Shown piece after piece: positions 41,820-51,697 of a stretch of 64,000 nt of DNA; position 1 is the first letter of the stretch; every line of letters starts with the position of its first letter. This DNA comes from Dactylosporangium vinaceum (lineage in GTDB: Bacteria; Actinomycetota; Actinomycetes; Mycobacteriales; Micromonosporaceae). The stretch spans positions 8,742,001 to 8,806,000 of the forward strand of contig NZ_CP061913.1 in the NCBI RefSeq assembly GCF_019904175.1. The letters are read 5' to 3'. A program made the translations under genes and the position numbers. The notes under the pieces were generated by a model. It did no database searches. It was not told the origin of the DNA and worked only from the letters and a program-made list of their open reading frames with translations.

Positions 41820-42611
41820 TCAGCGGCGCAGATCATGACGCCGGTGCGTCGCCTTCTCGAGCAGGCCGCCCGGCAGCAGCCGGCGCAGCGGAAAGACGAG
41901 CGCGGCGTTGCTGCCCACCGCGTACAGCGCCTTCGGCCGCCCCGCCTCGACGGCCCTGACGATCGTCGCCGCCACCCGATCGGCCGAGGTGCCACCGGCC
42001 TCGTTCCGGTCGAGCGCGGCGAGCATCCGTTCGAAGTCGCCCTGGTGCGGCGAATCCTCCGCGGTGTACTTCGTGCGCCGCTCGCTGATCCCGGTGCTGA
42101 TCGCCCCCGGCTCGACGGTGGTGAACCAGACGCCGAACGGTGAGTACTCGTGCCGCGCCCCATCGCTGAACCCCTTCAACGCCGCCTTCGAGGCGACGTA
42201 CGACGAGCGGTAGGCCAGCGGAAACGACGCCAGCATCGACCCGACCATGACCACCCGCCCCCAGCCCCGCTCCCGCATACCGGGCAGCAGCAACTGCGCC
42301 AAGCGCACCGGCCCGAACACGTTCACCTCGAACAGCCGCCGCAACGCCGCGCCGGGCAGCTCCTCGAACGGCCCGGACTGGCTCTCCCCCGCGTTGTTGA
42401 CAAGCACGTCGACCGGCCCGACCCGCGCGGCGAGGGCCTCGATCGACGCCTCATCACCGAGGTCGAGCGCCGACAGCTCCACCGGCGACCCACTCACCGC
42501 CTCAGGCCGCCGGCTGGTCCCGACCACCCGGTAACCCCGCGCCGCCAATGCGACAGCGGTCGCCCTCCCGATACCCGACGAGGCCCCGGTGACAAGCGCA
42601 GTACGTCCCAT
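41820..42611 (-). CDS. Short-chain dehydrogenase/reductase
   Basis: 263 residues. TGASSGIG is near residues 8-15, NNAGES near 78, and catalytic Tyr and Lys in YVASKAALKGF near 143. The C-terminus has an extra hydrophobic segment (LVFPLRRLLPGG). Substrate unknown. ATG 42611 precedes the first strand. Convergent with the kinase gene. Confidence 0.87.
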   Translation of the reverse strand: MGRTALVTGASSGIGRATAVALAARGYRVVGTSRRPEAVSGSPVELSALDLGDEASIEALAARVGPVDVLVNNAGESQSGPFEELPGAALRRLFEVNVFGPVRLAQLLLPGMRERGWGRVVMVGSMLASFPLAYRSSYVASKAALKGFSDGARHEYSPFGVWFTTVEPGAISTGISERRTKYTAEDSPHQGDFERMLAALDRNEAGGTSADRVAATIVRAVEAGRPKALYAVGSNAALVFPLRRLLPGGLLEKATHRRHDLRR

Positions 42612-42703
42612 CGCAGCACCATACCGCCGCCCGCGCACCCATCCCGTCCAGCGCTTCCGCGCCCGGCTCGGCCGCCGGTGACGGCAACGGAAGCCGGCCC
42701 GGG

Positions 42704-43528
42704 CTACTGGACCCAGATCTTGCGGACGGCCTCGGCGAGGGCTGCCCCCTGGCGCAGGCCGGCCTCCACGGCGACCGCGCGGCGGGACGGGTCCAGGACG
42801 TTGGGGCCTATCGCTTCCAGGGCGGCCTCGTCCGGCTCGATGATCAGGGTGTGGGCGGCGCCGGCCTTCTCCACCTCGCGGTCGATCAGGGGGCGGATCA
42901 GGCCGCCGATGGGGGCGATGACGAGCAGCACCGTGGCGCCCTCGGCGAGGTCGGCGTTCGTGCCCGAGCGGACCCCGCCGTCCATGTAGCGCTTGCCGTC
43001 GATGGTGACCGGCGGGAAGACGCACGGCACCGCGCAGCTGGCGGCGACGGCCAGGTGGAGGGGTACACCCGAGGAAGGATCGAAGACGGCGGGCGCTCCG
43101 TCGGCGGTGTCGACCGCGGTGATGCGCAGGCTGCGGGCGGGCCAGTCGGCCACCGGGAGCTGGGCGGCCAGCCGGGCCACGTGGGCCTGCTCGTCGCCGG
43201 TCGGGGCGGCCAGGGCCATCCGGCCGATCTCGGCCATGATCTCGGCGCGGGGGCGGGAGCGATCGGCGAGCATGGCGAACGCGGCCATCGCCGGGGTGAT
43301 GTCCACGGCCCGGGGCGGGCCGCCGGGGCCGGCGGTCGTCTGGGCGGCCACGGCGTCCTCCAGCGGGAGGCCGGCGGCCAGGACGCTGCCGACCACCGAG
43401 CCGGCGGACGTGCCGACGATCGTGTCGGCGTCGTCGAGCGTCACCCCGGCCCGGGCCAGGCCGCCGAGGATTCCGAACTCCCAGGCGATGCCGGTCATGC
43501 CGCCGCCGCCGAGCACCAGTGCTCTCGT
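42704..43528 (-). CDS. Patatin-like phospholipase
   Basis: 274 residues. The patatin oxyanion GGGG motif is near residue 8, the nucleophile elbow GTSAG has Ser42, and the catalytic Asp lies in DGGVRSG near 185. Expected to cleave acyl esters of membrane lipids. ATG 43528 is chosen; a slightly upstream ATG (M-G-Y-F-S-V before it) is an alternative. Confidence 0.85.
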   Translation of the reverse strand, partial: TRALVLGGGGMTGIAWEFGILGGLARAGVTLDDADTIVGTSAGSVVGSVLAAGLPLEDAVAAQTTAGPGGPPRAVDITPAMAAFAMLADRSRPRAEIMAEIGRMALAAPTGDEQAHVARLAAQLPVADWPARSLRITAVDTADGAPAVFDPSSGVPLHLAVAASCAVPCVFPPVTIDGKRYMDGGVRSGTNADLAEGATVLLVIAPIGGLIRPLIDREVEKAGAAHTLIIEPDEAALEAIGPNVLDPSRRAVAVEAGLRQGAALAEAVRKIWVQ

Positions 43529-43592
43529 CATTACCGAAAAGTAGCCCATCCGCTCACCCGGCACACCTGGGGTTCGCGGGGACGATGGAGGC

Positions 43593-44192
43593 ATGCCGGC
43601 CCGTAGGAAGGTCGGCGGGCTGTCCCTCATCGCGCTCGCCCTGATGGTCGCGGTCCTGACCTGCCGCGGCAGCACCGGCGACACCGCGCACGGGCACCGC
43701 TGCGACAGACCCGGCGCGCTCGACCTGCACGGCCGGACGGTCACCGCCCTGGACCTGGCCGACCGGCCGCTGCGCTGCGCCAACCTGGAGGGCGCGGTGC
43801 TTGACGGCCCGCTGGGCTCGGCCGATCTGCGCGGCGCCAACCTGTTCCGGGCCACGCTGCGCGACAGTGCGCTGACCGAGGTGGACCTGCGCGGGGCCGA
43901 CCTCGGCTCGGCGGTCCTGCGCGGCGGCACCCTCACCGACGTCGGCCTCGAGCGGGCCCGGCTGCAGGGCGCCGACCTGCGGGCCGTCGCGTTCCTGCGC
44001 ACCGACCTCAGCGCCGCCGACCTGCGGGGCGCCGACCTCTCCGGGGCCACGCTCACCGACTCCAACCTGCGCGGGGCGCGGCTCGGCGGTGCGAACGTCG
44101 GCGGGACGAGCTGGGTCGACGCCGTGTGCCCCGACGGCACCAAATCAACCGGCGCGACCTGCGACGGGCACCTCGGGACCGCAACCGGCTGA
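43593..44192 (+). CDS. Exported pentapeptide-repeat protein
   Basis: 199 residues. An N-terminal hydrophobic segment (about 8-24) ends in a Cys (VLTCRGS), possibly a lipoprotein signal. Pentapeptide repeats of the A(D/N)LxG type, such as ADLRGANL and ADLSGATL, run from about 60 to 175 and form a right-handed beta helix. Function unknown. The 3' end overlaps the convergent MFS gene by 48 nt. Confidence 0.75.
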   Translation: MPARRKVGGLSLIALALMVAVLTCRGSTGDTAHGHRCDRPGALDLHGRTVTALDLADRPLRCANLEGAVLDGPLGSADLRGANLFRATLRDSALTEVDLRGADLGSAVLRGGTLTDVGLERARLQGADLRAVAFLRTDLSAADLRGADLSGATLTDSNLRGARLGGANVGGTSWVDAVCPDGTKSTGATCDGHLGTATG

Positions 44193-45338
44193 GGCGGACC
44201 GGGAGGGCACCGGAGCGACAGCGCCCGCCAGCAGCAGCAGCGGGATCAGCCCGGCCATCGTGGGCAGCAGCCCCACGTACTCGGCCGACCAGCCGATCAG
44301 CGCCGGCCCCAGCAGGATGCCCGTGTAGGTGAACGTGGTCAGGCGGGCCACGAGCGTCGCCGGCTCGGCACCGGGCAGGCCGCCGGCCGCGCTGAACACC
44401 AGCGGGATCAGCACCGAGGAGCCCAGCCCGGCCAGCGCGAACCCCGCGACCGCGACCGGCGCCGACGGGGACAGCACCGCCGCGGCGAGGCCGGCCGCGG
44501 CGATCGCGGCGCCGCCGCGGAACACGGGCCGGCGACCCCGGCGCAGGCTCAGGCGGTCGCCGAAGAGCCGGCCAACGGTCTGGCCGCCCGTGTAGGCGGT
44601 GATGGCCGCGGCGGCCAGGCTCACCGACGCGTGGCGGATGTCGTGCAGGAAGATGCCGCCCCAGCCCAGTGCGCCGCCCTCGCAGATCATGAGCGCGGTG
44701 GCGGTCACGCCGAGCAGGAGCAGCGGCCTGGTCCACGGGGCGCGCGCGGCCGGAGCCGAGCCTCGGGCAGCGGTGCCGGCGGGCAGGTGCGGGCCCAGCA
44801 GCAGGCCGGCCGCGAGCAGCAGCGCGCCGGCGACGACCAGGTGGGTGGTCAGGGAGACACCGGCGTGGGCCAGGGCGGCCGTCGTCAGGGAGGCGAGCAC
44901 CGCGCTGATGCTCCAGCCCGCGTGGCAGCGGTTCATGACGGGGCGGCCCCCGCGCTGTTCGACAGCGACGGCTGTGGCATTCATGGCCGCGTCGGTCGTC
45001 CCGTGTACCGCACCCAGCACCGCCGACCCGCCGATGTACCACCAGGGCCCGGGCGCCACGGCCAGACCGGCCAGCAGCAGCGGCATCACGGCGAGCGTGC
45101 AGCGCAGCATCGCCCTGGTCCCGACCCGCGCGGCCAGCGGGCCGACAAGCTGCATGCAGGCGATCGCCGCCAGGGCGAACAGCAGCCCGCTCAGCCCGAA
45201 CTGCCCGTCGGTCAGGTGGTGGGCGGACTTGAACGACGGGGCCCGCACGATGTATGTCGACAGCGTCAGGCCGTTGAGGAAGAACACTGCAATCACGGTC
45301 ACGTCATGCTGACGAACGGCCGGGCCCGGATCGGACAT
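44145..45338 (-). CDS. MFS transporter
   Basis: 397 residues, about 12 transmembrane helices. It looks like a drug-efflux or sugar MFS protein; HAGWSISAVLASL is near residue 145. ATG 45338 lies within the 3' end of the preceding MFS gene (35-nt overlap). Substrate unknown. Confidence 0.8.
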   Translation of the reverse strand: MSDPGPAVRQHDVTVIAVFFLNGLTLSTYIVRAPSFKSAHHLTDGQFGLSGLLFALAAIACMQLVGPLAARVGTRAMLRCTLAVMPLLLAGLAVAPGPWWYIGGSAVLGAVHGTTDAAMNATAVAVEQRGGRPVMNRCHAGWSISAVLASLTTAALAHAGVSLTTHLVVAGALLLAAGLLLGPHLPAGTAARGSAPAARAPWTRPLLLLGVTATALMICEGGALGWGGIFLHDIRHASVSLAAAAITAYTGGQTVGRLFGDRLSLRRGRRPVFRGGAAIAAAGLAAAVLSPSAPVAVAGFALAGLGSSVLIPLVFSAAGGLPGAEPATLVARLTTFTYTGILLGPALIGWSAEYVGLLPTMAGLIPLLLLAGAVAPVPSRSASAGCGPEVPVAGRAG

Positions 45339-46473
45339 CCCGCAGCAGCGGATACGCGGCCAGCAGCGTGCCCGGCAGCAGCGCGGTGAGCGCGGCGAGC
45401 AGCAGGAACCCCGGCGCCCAGCCGAACCGGCCGACGCAGCCGCCGACCGCCGCCGCCCCGGCCGCGATCCCCAGCGCACTGGCCGAGTTAATCCACGTGA
45501 GCGCCTGCGTGTACACGGCCCGGTCGGTGACGGCCTGGACCAGCACCGCGCCGGGGATCAGGACCAGCGCGACGCAGCCACCGACGATGCCGTATCCGGC
45601 GACCATGGCGGGCACGCTGCCGACCCGGGCGAGCAGCGCGCAGCCGACGGTGACGACCAGGCTCGCCGCGAGCATCGACGGCGCCGGCCGCAATCGCCGG
45701 CCGGCCGCGCCGTACCCGAGCCCGGCGACCAGGCTCACCGCCCCGGCCACCGCCATGATGGGCCCGGCCAGTGCGCCCGCCCGGTGCGCGAGCGCGAACG
45801 CGGTGACGGCTACGCCGATGCCGCCGAAGAAGCAGCCGAGGCCCAGGTTGGCCGCGAACAGCGCCACGAAGCGACGATGCAGCAGGCGGCGGTCGACGAG
45901 GAGCCCGCGGGAGGGCCCGCCCGGCGGCGGTTCGCTCGCCGTTGCGGCCAGGACGCCGGCCACGCCCCCGCCCACCAGGAGCACCGCCAGAGCCAGGCCG
46001 GCCCGGGGTGCGACAGCGGAGCCGAGCGCTGTCACGAGCACCGGCCCGAGCAGGAAGGCGACGTCGTTGGCCGCACCTTCCAAAGCCAGCGCCGCGGACA
46101 GGTTGCCCCGCGGGCCGAGCACGTGCCGCCAGCGGGCCGCGGACAGCGCGCCGACCGGCGGGATCGTGGCGCCGGCCGCCGCCGCCAGCGCGGGGGCCGG
46201 CCAGGCCGGGGCGAGGATCAGCGCGGCTCCGCACACCACGTACGCGGTCGCCGTGATCGAGACGACGCGCCGCTGGCCATGGCGATCGATCAGGCGGGCC
46301 ACCTGGGGGCCGGCCAGCGCCTCCGCTCCGGCGAACGCACCGGTGGCGGCGCCGGCCAGCGCGAACGATCCCGCGGCACCGTGCACGGCCCAGAGGATGG
46401 CGAGCCCGTGCATGGCCACGCCCACCCGGGCGACCACCGCTGGAACAACGAACGAGCAACGACCTGTCAGCAC
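45304..46473 (-). CDS. MFS transporter
   Basis: 389 residues, about 12 transmembrane helices. It starts at GTG 46473. Overlaps the next MFS gene by 35 nt, so the two are probably co-translated. Substrate unknown. Confidence 0.8.
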   Translation of the reverse strand: MLTGRCSFVVPAVVARVGVAMHGLAILWAVHGAAGSFALAGAATGAFAGAEALAGPQVARLIDRHGQRRVVSITATAYVVCGAALILAPAWPAPALAAAAGATIPPVGALSAARWRHVLGPRGNLSAALALEGAANDVAFLLGPVLVTALGSAVAPRAGLALAVLLVGGGVAGVLAATASEPPPGGPSRGLLVDRRLLHRRFVALFAANLGLGCFFGGIGVAVTAFALAHRAGALAGPIMAVAGAVSLVAGLGYGAAGRRLRPAPSMLAASLVVTVGCALLARVGSVPAMVAGYGIVGGCVALVLIPGAVLVQAVTDRAVYTQALTWINSASALGIAAGAAAVGGCVGRFGWAPGFLLLAALTALLPGTLLAAYPLLRDVRSGPGRSSA

Positions 46474-46835
46474 GGCAAACGCTCCGTACGAGCAGCCAGA
46501 CAGGTCGGACTGGGACGTCAGCTCGCACCGGGAACCCTACAGCGGCGCGGGCCGCTCCCGCACCTCGGCCGCGGGCGGATCGCCCGCGGCCGGGCGTGGC
46601 CGCCGCGCCCGGTCGATCTCACCCGATGTGATCGCGAGCGCGGCGAGGAAGGCAGCCCATGTACTGTACCTGCGTCGTCACCGAAGGTGACGACAATCGG
46701 TCCGGGGATCTTTACCTGCTCCGGCGTCCCCCACTGCGGCGCCGCGCGGCGCGATGGGCGGAAAATGGCGGATACAAACCAGTAGCCATTTGACCCCTTG
46801 TTTGCGCACGGCGGGCACGAGTAGCGTCACTGGCC
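46474..46835. other. 362-bp intergenic region before the stress-signalling operon
   Basis: Contains a 9-bp perfect inverted repeat GTCGTCACC-GAA-GGTGACGAC (46674-46694). It also has a 44-codon ORF (46659-46793, starts MYCTCVVTEG) with AGGAAGG upstream. Nothing else clear. The ORF is only weakly supported. Confidence 0.4.
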
Positions 46836-47636
46836 GTGAGCGTTGTGGAGCGGAACAACGTCCGGCTGCTCGGTCCCGAGAACGCCCCAGCCATGGTCTT
46901 CTCACACGGGTTCGGCTGCGACCAGAGCATGTGGCGATTCGTCGCGCCCCGATTCGCCGACGATCATCGCGTCGTCCTGTTCGACCACGTCGGCGCCGGC
47001 CGGTCCGATCTGGCCGCCTACTCCCCGGAGCGGTACGGCACGCTCGACGGCTACGCCGACGACCTGCTCGAGCTGCTGCACGAGCTCGACCTGCACGGCG
47101 TCGTGTTCGTGGGGCACTCGGTCAGCGCCATGATCGGGATGCTGGCCGCGAACAAGGAGCCCGCGCGGTTCTCGAAGCTCGTCATGGTCGGCCCGTCGCC
47201 GCGATACATCGACGACGACGGCTACTACGGCGGCTTCAGCGCCGGCGAGATCGACGAGCTGCTGGACAGCCTCGACAGCAACTACCTCGGCTGGTCGGCC
47301 GCGATGGCGCCGGTGATCATGGGCAACCCCGACCGGCCCGAGCTCGGCGATGAGCTGACCAACAGCTTCTGCCGCACCGATCCGGCCATCGCCCGCCGCT
47401 TCGCCGAGGTGACGTTCCGCTCGGACAACCGGGCCGACCTCGACCGGGTGAGCGTGCCGACGCTGATCCTGCAGTGCTCGGACGACGTCATCGCGCCGCA
47501 GGAGGTGGGGGCGTATCTGAACGCCCACATCCCCGGCAGCACCCTTGTCGTGCTCAAGGCGACAGGCCACTGCCCCAACCTCAGTGCGCCGGAGGAGACC
47601 TTCGCCGCCATCGACGGCTTCGTGCGGACGGGCTGA
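46836..47636 (+). CDS. rsbQ: RsbQ-like alpha/beta hydrolase
   Basis: 266 residues. GHSVSAMIG gives the nucleophile Ser95, followed by Asp in CSDDVIAP and His in TGHCPN. This sequence and the short N-terminus match RsbQ, which in Bacillus makes or processes a signal that activates the RsbP phosphatase in energy stress. It is followed after 3 nt by an RsbP-like gene, which supports the assignment. GTG 46836 is the first start. Confidence 0.85.
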   Translation: MSVVERNNVRLLGPENAPAMVFSHGFGCDQSMWRFVAPRFADDHRVVLFDHVGAGRSDLAAYSPERYGTLDGYADDLLELLHELDLHGVVFVGHSVSAMIGMLAANKEPARFSKLVMVGPSPRYIDDDGYYGGFSAGEIDELLDSLDSNYLGWSAAMAPVIMGNPDRPELGDELTNSFCRTDPAIARRFAEVTFRSDNRADLDRVSVPTLILQCSDDVIAPQEVGAYLNAHIPGSTLVVLKATGHCPNLSAPEETFAAIDGFVRTG

Positions 47637-47639
47637 GGC

Positions 47640-50090
47640 GTGCCGGAGCCGCTGCCCGAGGAGAACGCCGAGGATCTCTACGACAGCGCGCCGTGCGGAT
47701 ACCTGTCGCTGCTCCCGGACGGCACGATCCTGCGCGCCAACCGCACGTTCCTGCAGTGGACCGGCTACCGCCGCGAGCAGCTGCAGGGCCGGCGCGTCCA
47801 GGAGATCTATGCGGTCGGCAGCCGCGTCTTCCACGAGACGCACCTGGCCCCGCTGCTGCACATCCAGGGCGAGGTACGCGAGATAGCCGCCGAGTTCCGC
47901 AAGGCCGACGGCACCCGGCTCGACGCGCTCGTGAACGCGGTGCTGCGGGCCGGGCCGGCCGGCAGCCAGGCACTCATCCGGATGATGGTGTTCGACGCCA
48001 CCGACCGGCGCACCTACGAGCGGGAACTGCTCGCCCAGCGGCGCAGTGCCGAGCGCAACGCCACCCGGATCCGGCTGCTGCAGGAGATGGTGGTGCGCTG
48101 CGCCGCCGTCGAGCGGGCCGACGAGATCGTCGCGCCGATCATCCAGGTCGGCGACGAGGCGTTCGGGGCCACCGCGACGGGCGTGTGGGTGATCGACCCG
48201 CCCGAGGCGGCGCTGCGGCGGGTGGGCACCGAGCCGCCGCACGAGCTGATCTCGCTCGACGACCAGGCGCCGGAGGCCCGGGCCGTGGCGCTGCTCGACG
48301 TGGTCCGCCACGCCGAGGACGACGGCGGCCTGCGCCTGGTCTCGCCGCTGCTGGCCGACCAACGAGTGCTGGGAGTGGTGTCGTTCGTGTTCGCACCGCA
48401 TCCCCCGGACGAGTCCGGCGCCACGCCCGGGCGCGCGTTCGGCGAGGACGAGATCGAGCTCATGCGCACCGTCGGCCGCCAGGCCGGCCAGGCCCTCGAC
48501 CGCATCCGGCTGCTGGAGGAGACGACCCGGCGGGCCTGGCAGTCGGGGTTCCTGGCCCGGCTCAGCCGCGACCTCGACGAGACGGTCGGCTTCACCCTGC
48601 GCGCCGCGCGCCTGGTCGACCTGCTCGTGCCCGGGGTCGCCGGCTACGCCCAGATCGACCTCGACGCCGCCGGCGACCCGTCCGGCGAGCCGGCCTGGCA
48701 GGCGTGCGCGCCCGCGCGGCCGGGCGGCGGCTGGTCCATCCCGAACGACGTGCTCGCCTCGGTGCACGCGGCGGGCCGGGCGGGTACCCTCGCGGCCGTT
48801 CCATTGATCACCGCCGACGGCGCCCGCGCGATGGTGCTGCCCCTGCGGGCCCGCAACACGATCCTCGGCACGCTCCTGCTCGCCGGCGGCGACGTCGCCG
48901 GGGCCGGGCACGTGGGCCCGGAGTTCCTCGCCGACCTGGCCGACCGGGCCGGGCTGTCGCTCGACAACGCCCGCCTCGCCGAACGGGACCGGGAGGTCGC
49001 GCACACCCTGCAGCGCAGCCTGCTCACCGGCGAGTGGCCGGCGGACCCGCGCTACCACGTCGTCACCGCCTACCGCCCGGCCGTGCACACCCTCGAGGTC
49101 GGCGGCGACTGGTACGACGTCTTCGCCACGTCCACCGAGAGCGTCGGCATCGTCGTCGGCGACGTGGTCGGCCGGGGCCTGCACGCGGCAAGCGCCATGG
49201 GCCAGCTGCGCAGCGCCGTGCGCGCCCTCGCGAGCGCGCACGCCGGCCCGGCCGAGGTCCTGCGGCACATGGACGACTTCGTCTCGCACTTCGCGGCCGG
49301 GCAGATGACCACCCTGGCCTACGCCGACCTGGCCCTGGACAGCGGCGAGCTGCGCTACGCCTGCGCCGGCCACCCGCCGCCGCTGCTCGTCGGCCCGGGC
49401 GGGGTGCCGAGCTTCCTGTGGGACGCCCGCTCCGGCCCGCTCGGCGCCACCTCGGCCGGCCGGGCCCGCAGCGAGGCCCGGCTGACGGTGCCGCGGGGCT
49501 CCAGGCTGATGCTGTACACCGACGGCCTCGTGGAGCGCCGCGGCGAGCGGTTCCACCACGGCCTGGACCGCCTGGCCGCCGCGGCCGCCGAACACTGGCA
49601 GACGCCGCTGACCTCCCTCGCGACCCAGCTGAGCGACGCGATGCTCCCCGGCGGCGGCGGGCACGACGACATGTGCCTGCTGGCCCTGGACTTTGCTGAC
49701 GCGCCGCCATTCCGGGCCGACGTACAGGCGCGGATGCAGTCCCTGGCCGGCTTCCGGGCCGCCCTGGACAACTGGCTGGGCCATCAGGGCATCGGCGAAT
49801 ACGACAGGTTCCGCGTCGTGCTGGCCACCGCGGAGGCTGTGGCGAATGCGATCGAGCACGGGTACGACCTCGACGAGACGCGCAAGGTGAACGTCCTCGC
49901 GCACGTGGACGGGGCCACCGTGTCGGTTCGGGTCAGCGACACCGGCCAGTGGCGCCCCCCGCGCGGCGCGCTGCAGCGGGGCCGGGGCTTGGCGCTCATC
50001 GGGCGCCTCATGGACGGGCTGGTCATCGACCGCGGCACGAACGGGACAACGGTCCTGATGCACCGCGGCACCGGGGGCGGGGAGCGCTGA
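47640..50090 (+). CDS. Fused RsbP-like PAS/GAF/PP2C phosphatase and RsbW-like kinase
   Basis: 816 residues. Order: PAS (about 1-125), coiled linker, two GAF-like regions (about 150-285 and 295-450), PP2C/SpoIIE phosphatase (about 455-680; GGDWYDVF, DVVGRG, YTDGLVERRG) and C-terminal HATPase (about 700-810; EAVANAIEHGY N-box and GRGLALIG). This merges a stress phosphatase and an anti-sigma kinase in one chain. It starts 3 nt after rsbQ and ends 2 nt before the STAS gene. Confidence 0.9.
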   Translation: MPEPLPEENAEDLYDSAPCGYLSLLPDGTILRANRTFLQWTGYRREQLQGRRVQEIYAVGSRVFHETHLAPLLHIQGEVREIAAEFRKADGTRLDALVNAVLRAGPAGSQALIRMMVFDATDRRTYERELLAQRRSAERNATRIRLLQEMVVRCAAVERADEIVAPIIQVGDEAFGATATGVWVIDPPEAALRRVGTEPPHELISLDDQAPEARAVALLDVVRHAEDDGGLRLVSPLLADQRVLGVVSFVFAPHPPDESGATPGRAFGEDEIELMRTVGRQAGQALDRIRLLEETTRRAWQSGFLARLSRDLDETVGFTLRAARLVDLLVPGVAGYAQIDLDAAGDPSGEPAWQACAPARPGGGWSIPNDVLASVHAAGRAGTLAAVPLITADGARAMVLPLRARNTILGTLLLAGGDVAGAGHVGPEFLADLADRAGLSLDNARLAERDREVAHTLQRSLLTGEWPADPRYHVVTAYRPAVHTLEVGGDWYDVFATSTESVGIVVGDVVGRGLHAASAMGQLRSAVRALASAHAGPAEVLRHMDDFVSHFAAGQMTTLAYADLALDSGELRYACAGHPPPLLVGPGGVPSFLWDARSGPLGATSAGRARSEARLTVPRGSRLMLYTDGLVERRGERFHHGLDRLAAAAAEHWQTPLTSLATQLSDAMLPGGGGHDDMCLLALDFADAPPFRADVQARMQSLAGFRAALDNWLGHQGIGEYDRFRVVLATAEAVANAIEHGYDLDETRKVNVLAHVDGATVSVRVSDTGQWRPPRGALQRGRGLALIGRLMDGLVIDRGTNGTTVLMHRGTGGGER

Positions 50091-50092
50091 AC

Positions 50093-50440
50093 ATGGACGG
50101 CGAGCGTCAGGTCCGGGTATTCACGACGGGCGGCTGCGAGGTCGTCCAGCTGCTCGGCGAGATCGACCACGCCTCGGCCCCGCTGGTGGAGCGCGACGTC
50201 CTGGTGAGCGTCCGCGCCGCCACCGGCGTGGTGGTCGACCTGACCGAAACCACGTTCCTGGACAGCGCCGGCCTGCTCTGCCTGGATCGCGTGGTCACCG
50301 CCTTCACCGACCGCGGCGCCCCGGTGCGGGTGGCCGCCCCGGCCGACGGCATGGTCCGCTTCACCCTTGACCTGATCGGCTTCATCCCCGACCTCCTGGC
50401 CGAGGACGTCGACACCGCAGTGGCCGACATGACGAAGTGA
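50093..50440 (+). CDS. STAS anti-sigma factor antagonist (RsbV-like)
   Basis: 115 residues, single STAS domain. The phosphorylation-site context FLDSAGL has Ser58. RsbV-type proteins bind the RsbW kinase when dephosphorylated and free the sigma factor. The last gene of the RsbQ/RsbP-W/RsbV module; a cognate sigma factor is not seen in the window except the ECF gene at 21857, which is not the usual partner. Confidence 0.87.
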   Translation: MDGERQVRVFTTGGCEVVQLLGEIDHASAPLVERDVLVSVRAATGVVVDLTETTFLDSAGLLCLDRVVTAFTDRGAPVRVAAPADGMVRFTLDLIGFIPDLLAEDVDTAVADMTK

Positions 50441-50619
50441 CGTCGACCGCCACCGACAACGATCCATCTCCCGGCCCCTTCGACCGCAGCACGGCTCGCC
50501 GTTGCCCGGTCTGGGCAAGCGCACGCTCGTCGACGCCCAGCGAAGGGACGATCCCGTGGTCACCGGGGTCCCGGCGAGCGGGGTAACGGCGCCCGAAAAG
50601 CTCCGTGTTCATTGTCAGG

Positions 50620-51615
50620 TCAGTCGCTCGGCACCAGCATGTCGCGCTTCTCGGGGGTGCCGGAGAAGCCGCCGTACACGCGGTTGGGGCCGGTGACGAG
50701 CGGGCGCACGCCGGGCTTGGTCAGTCTGCGCACGGTCGTGCCGTCGTCGAAGCCGTTCTGGACGCAGCCGGCGTAGCGCATCGCGACCTCCGCGGTGCCG
50801 GTGGCGGACCGCACCAGCAGCAGGATGATCTCGTTGCCATGGGCCACCTCCGTGGCGCAGTCGGCCGGGTTGTCGGGGCCGCCACCGACCGGGGCCGCGG
50901 CGATCCGCTGGATCTCCTCGGCGGCCGCCGCGCCGTCCAGGCGCAGGCTGGAGAGCAGGCGCGGCGACGAGCGCGGGGCGGAGACCCCGTCCGGCAGGGG
51001 GTACTTGCAGACCGCCACCGACGTCACCCGGCGCAGGGTCGTGACGTCGGACGCCGGCGTGGGCCGCAGGTCCGGGCCGGTGCTGATCCGGTGGCTGGTC
51101 GGGCAGCCGGCGTCGTCGACCTGCACCCGATGGACGGTGGCGGCGATCCGGTCCTGCCACTCCTTCGGCGCCTGGATGATGACCTCGACACCGTCGAGCC
51201 GGACGGTCGCGCGGTCGCCTTCGCGGTCGGTGCCGTCGCCCTTGTCCGTGCGGTTGAAGCCGACGGTCCACCCGGTGTTGGCGATGAGGAGTCCGGCCGG
51301 TGGAGTCGTCCGGTCGACGCCGCAGCCGACGGCCGGGATCGGGGCGCCGGGCCGGGCGACCGCGGGCGGGTGGTTGCCCGGCTTGATGCACCACGCGTCC
51401 AGGCGCTGCGCCTGGCTGTCCCAGCCCCAGTCGCCGGGTACGCCGACCTCGACGCCGCCGTAGGACTCCCAGCGCCAGCCGTCCGGCCGGTCCGCCCGGT
51501 CGCCTGCCGGCTCGGCCGGAGCCGATGCCGCCGGAGCCGGTATCTCCGCCCGGCCGCAGGCCCCCACCAGCCCCACCGCCGCCACGACCGCCAGAAGTCT
51601 GCTCACGGCCCGCAT
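50620..51615 (-). CDS. Putative lipoprotein of unknown function
   Basis: 331 residues. The signal peptide ends in lipobox VGAC (Cys20). The mature domain has many Cys (about seven), suggesting disulfides outside the membrane. No family is recognised. ATG 51615 begins the leader. Confidence 0.68.
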   Translation of the reverse strand: MRAVSRLLAVVAAVGLVGACGRAEIPAPAASAPAEPAGDRADRPDGWRWESYGGVEVGVPGDWGWDSQAQRLDAWCIKPGNHPPAVARPGAPIPAVGCGVDRTTPPAGLLIANTGWTVGFNRTDKGDGTDREGDRATVRLDGVEVIIQAPKEWQDRIAATVHRVQVDDAGCPTSHRISTGPDLRPTPASDVTTLRRVTSVAVCKYPLPDGVSAPRSSPRLLSSLRLDGAAAAEEIQRIAAAPVGGGPDNPADCATEVAHGNEIILLLVRSATGTAEVAMRYAGCVQNGFDDGTTVRRLTKPGVRPLVTGPNRVYGGFSGTPEKRDMLVPSD

Positions 51616-51697
51616 CGCACTCCCCCGAGGTCCAGCCGACGTTTCCGGCGATCAGACGCGCACGGGACGTCCCCGGTTCCCGCCCGGGGCGCTGTGC

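Noticed and set aside
46659..46793. 44-codon ORF before rsbQ
   Set aside because: Reasonable ribosome site but no recognisable family and overlap with a hairpin region; listed only in the intergenic entry.
46902..50063. 1053-codon open frame on the minus strand
   Set aside because: It is antisense to the RsbQ and RsbP-W genes. High GC leaves long chance frames; the product has no recognisable motif.
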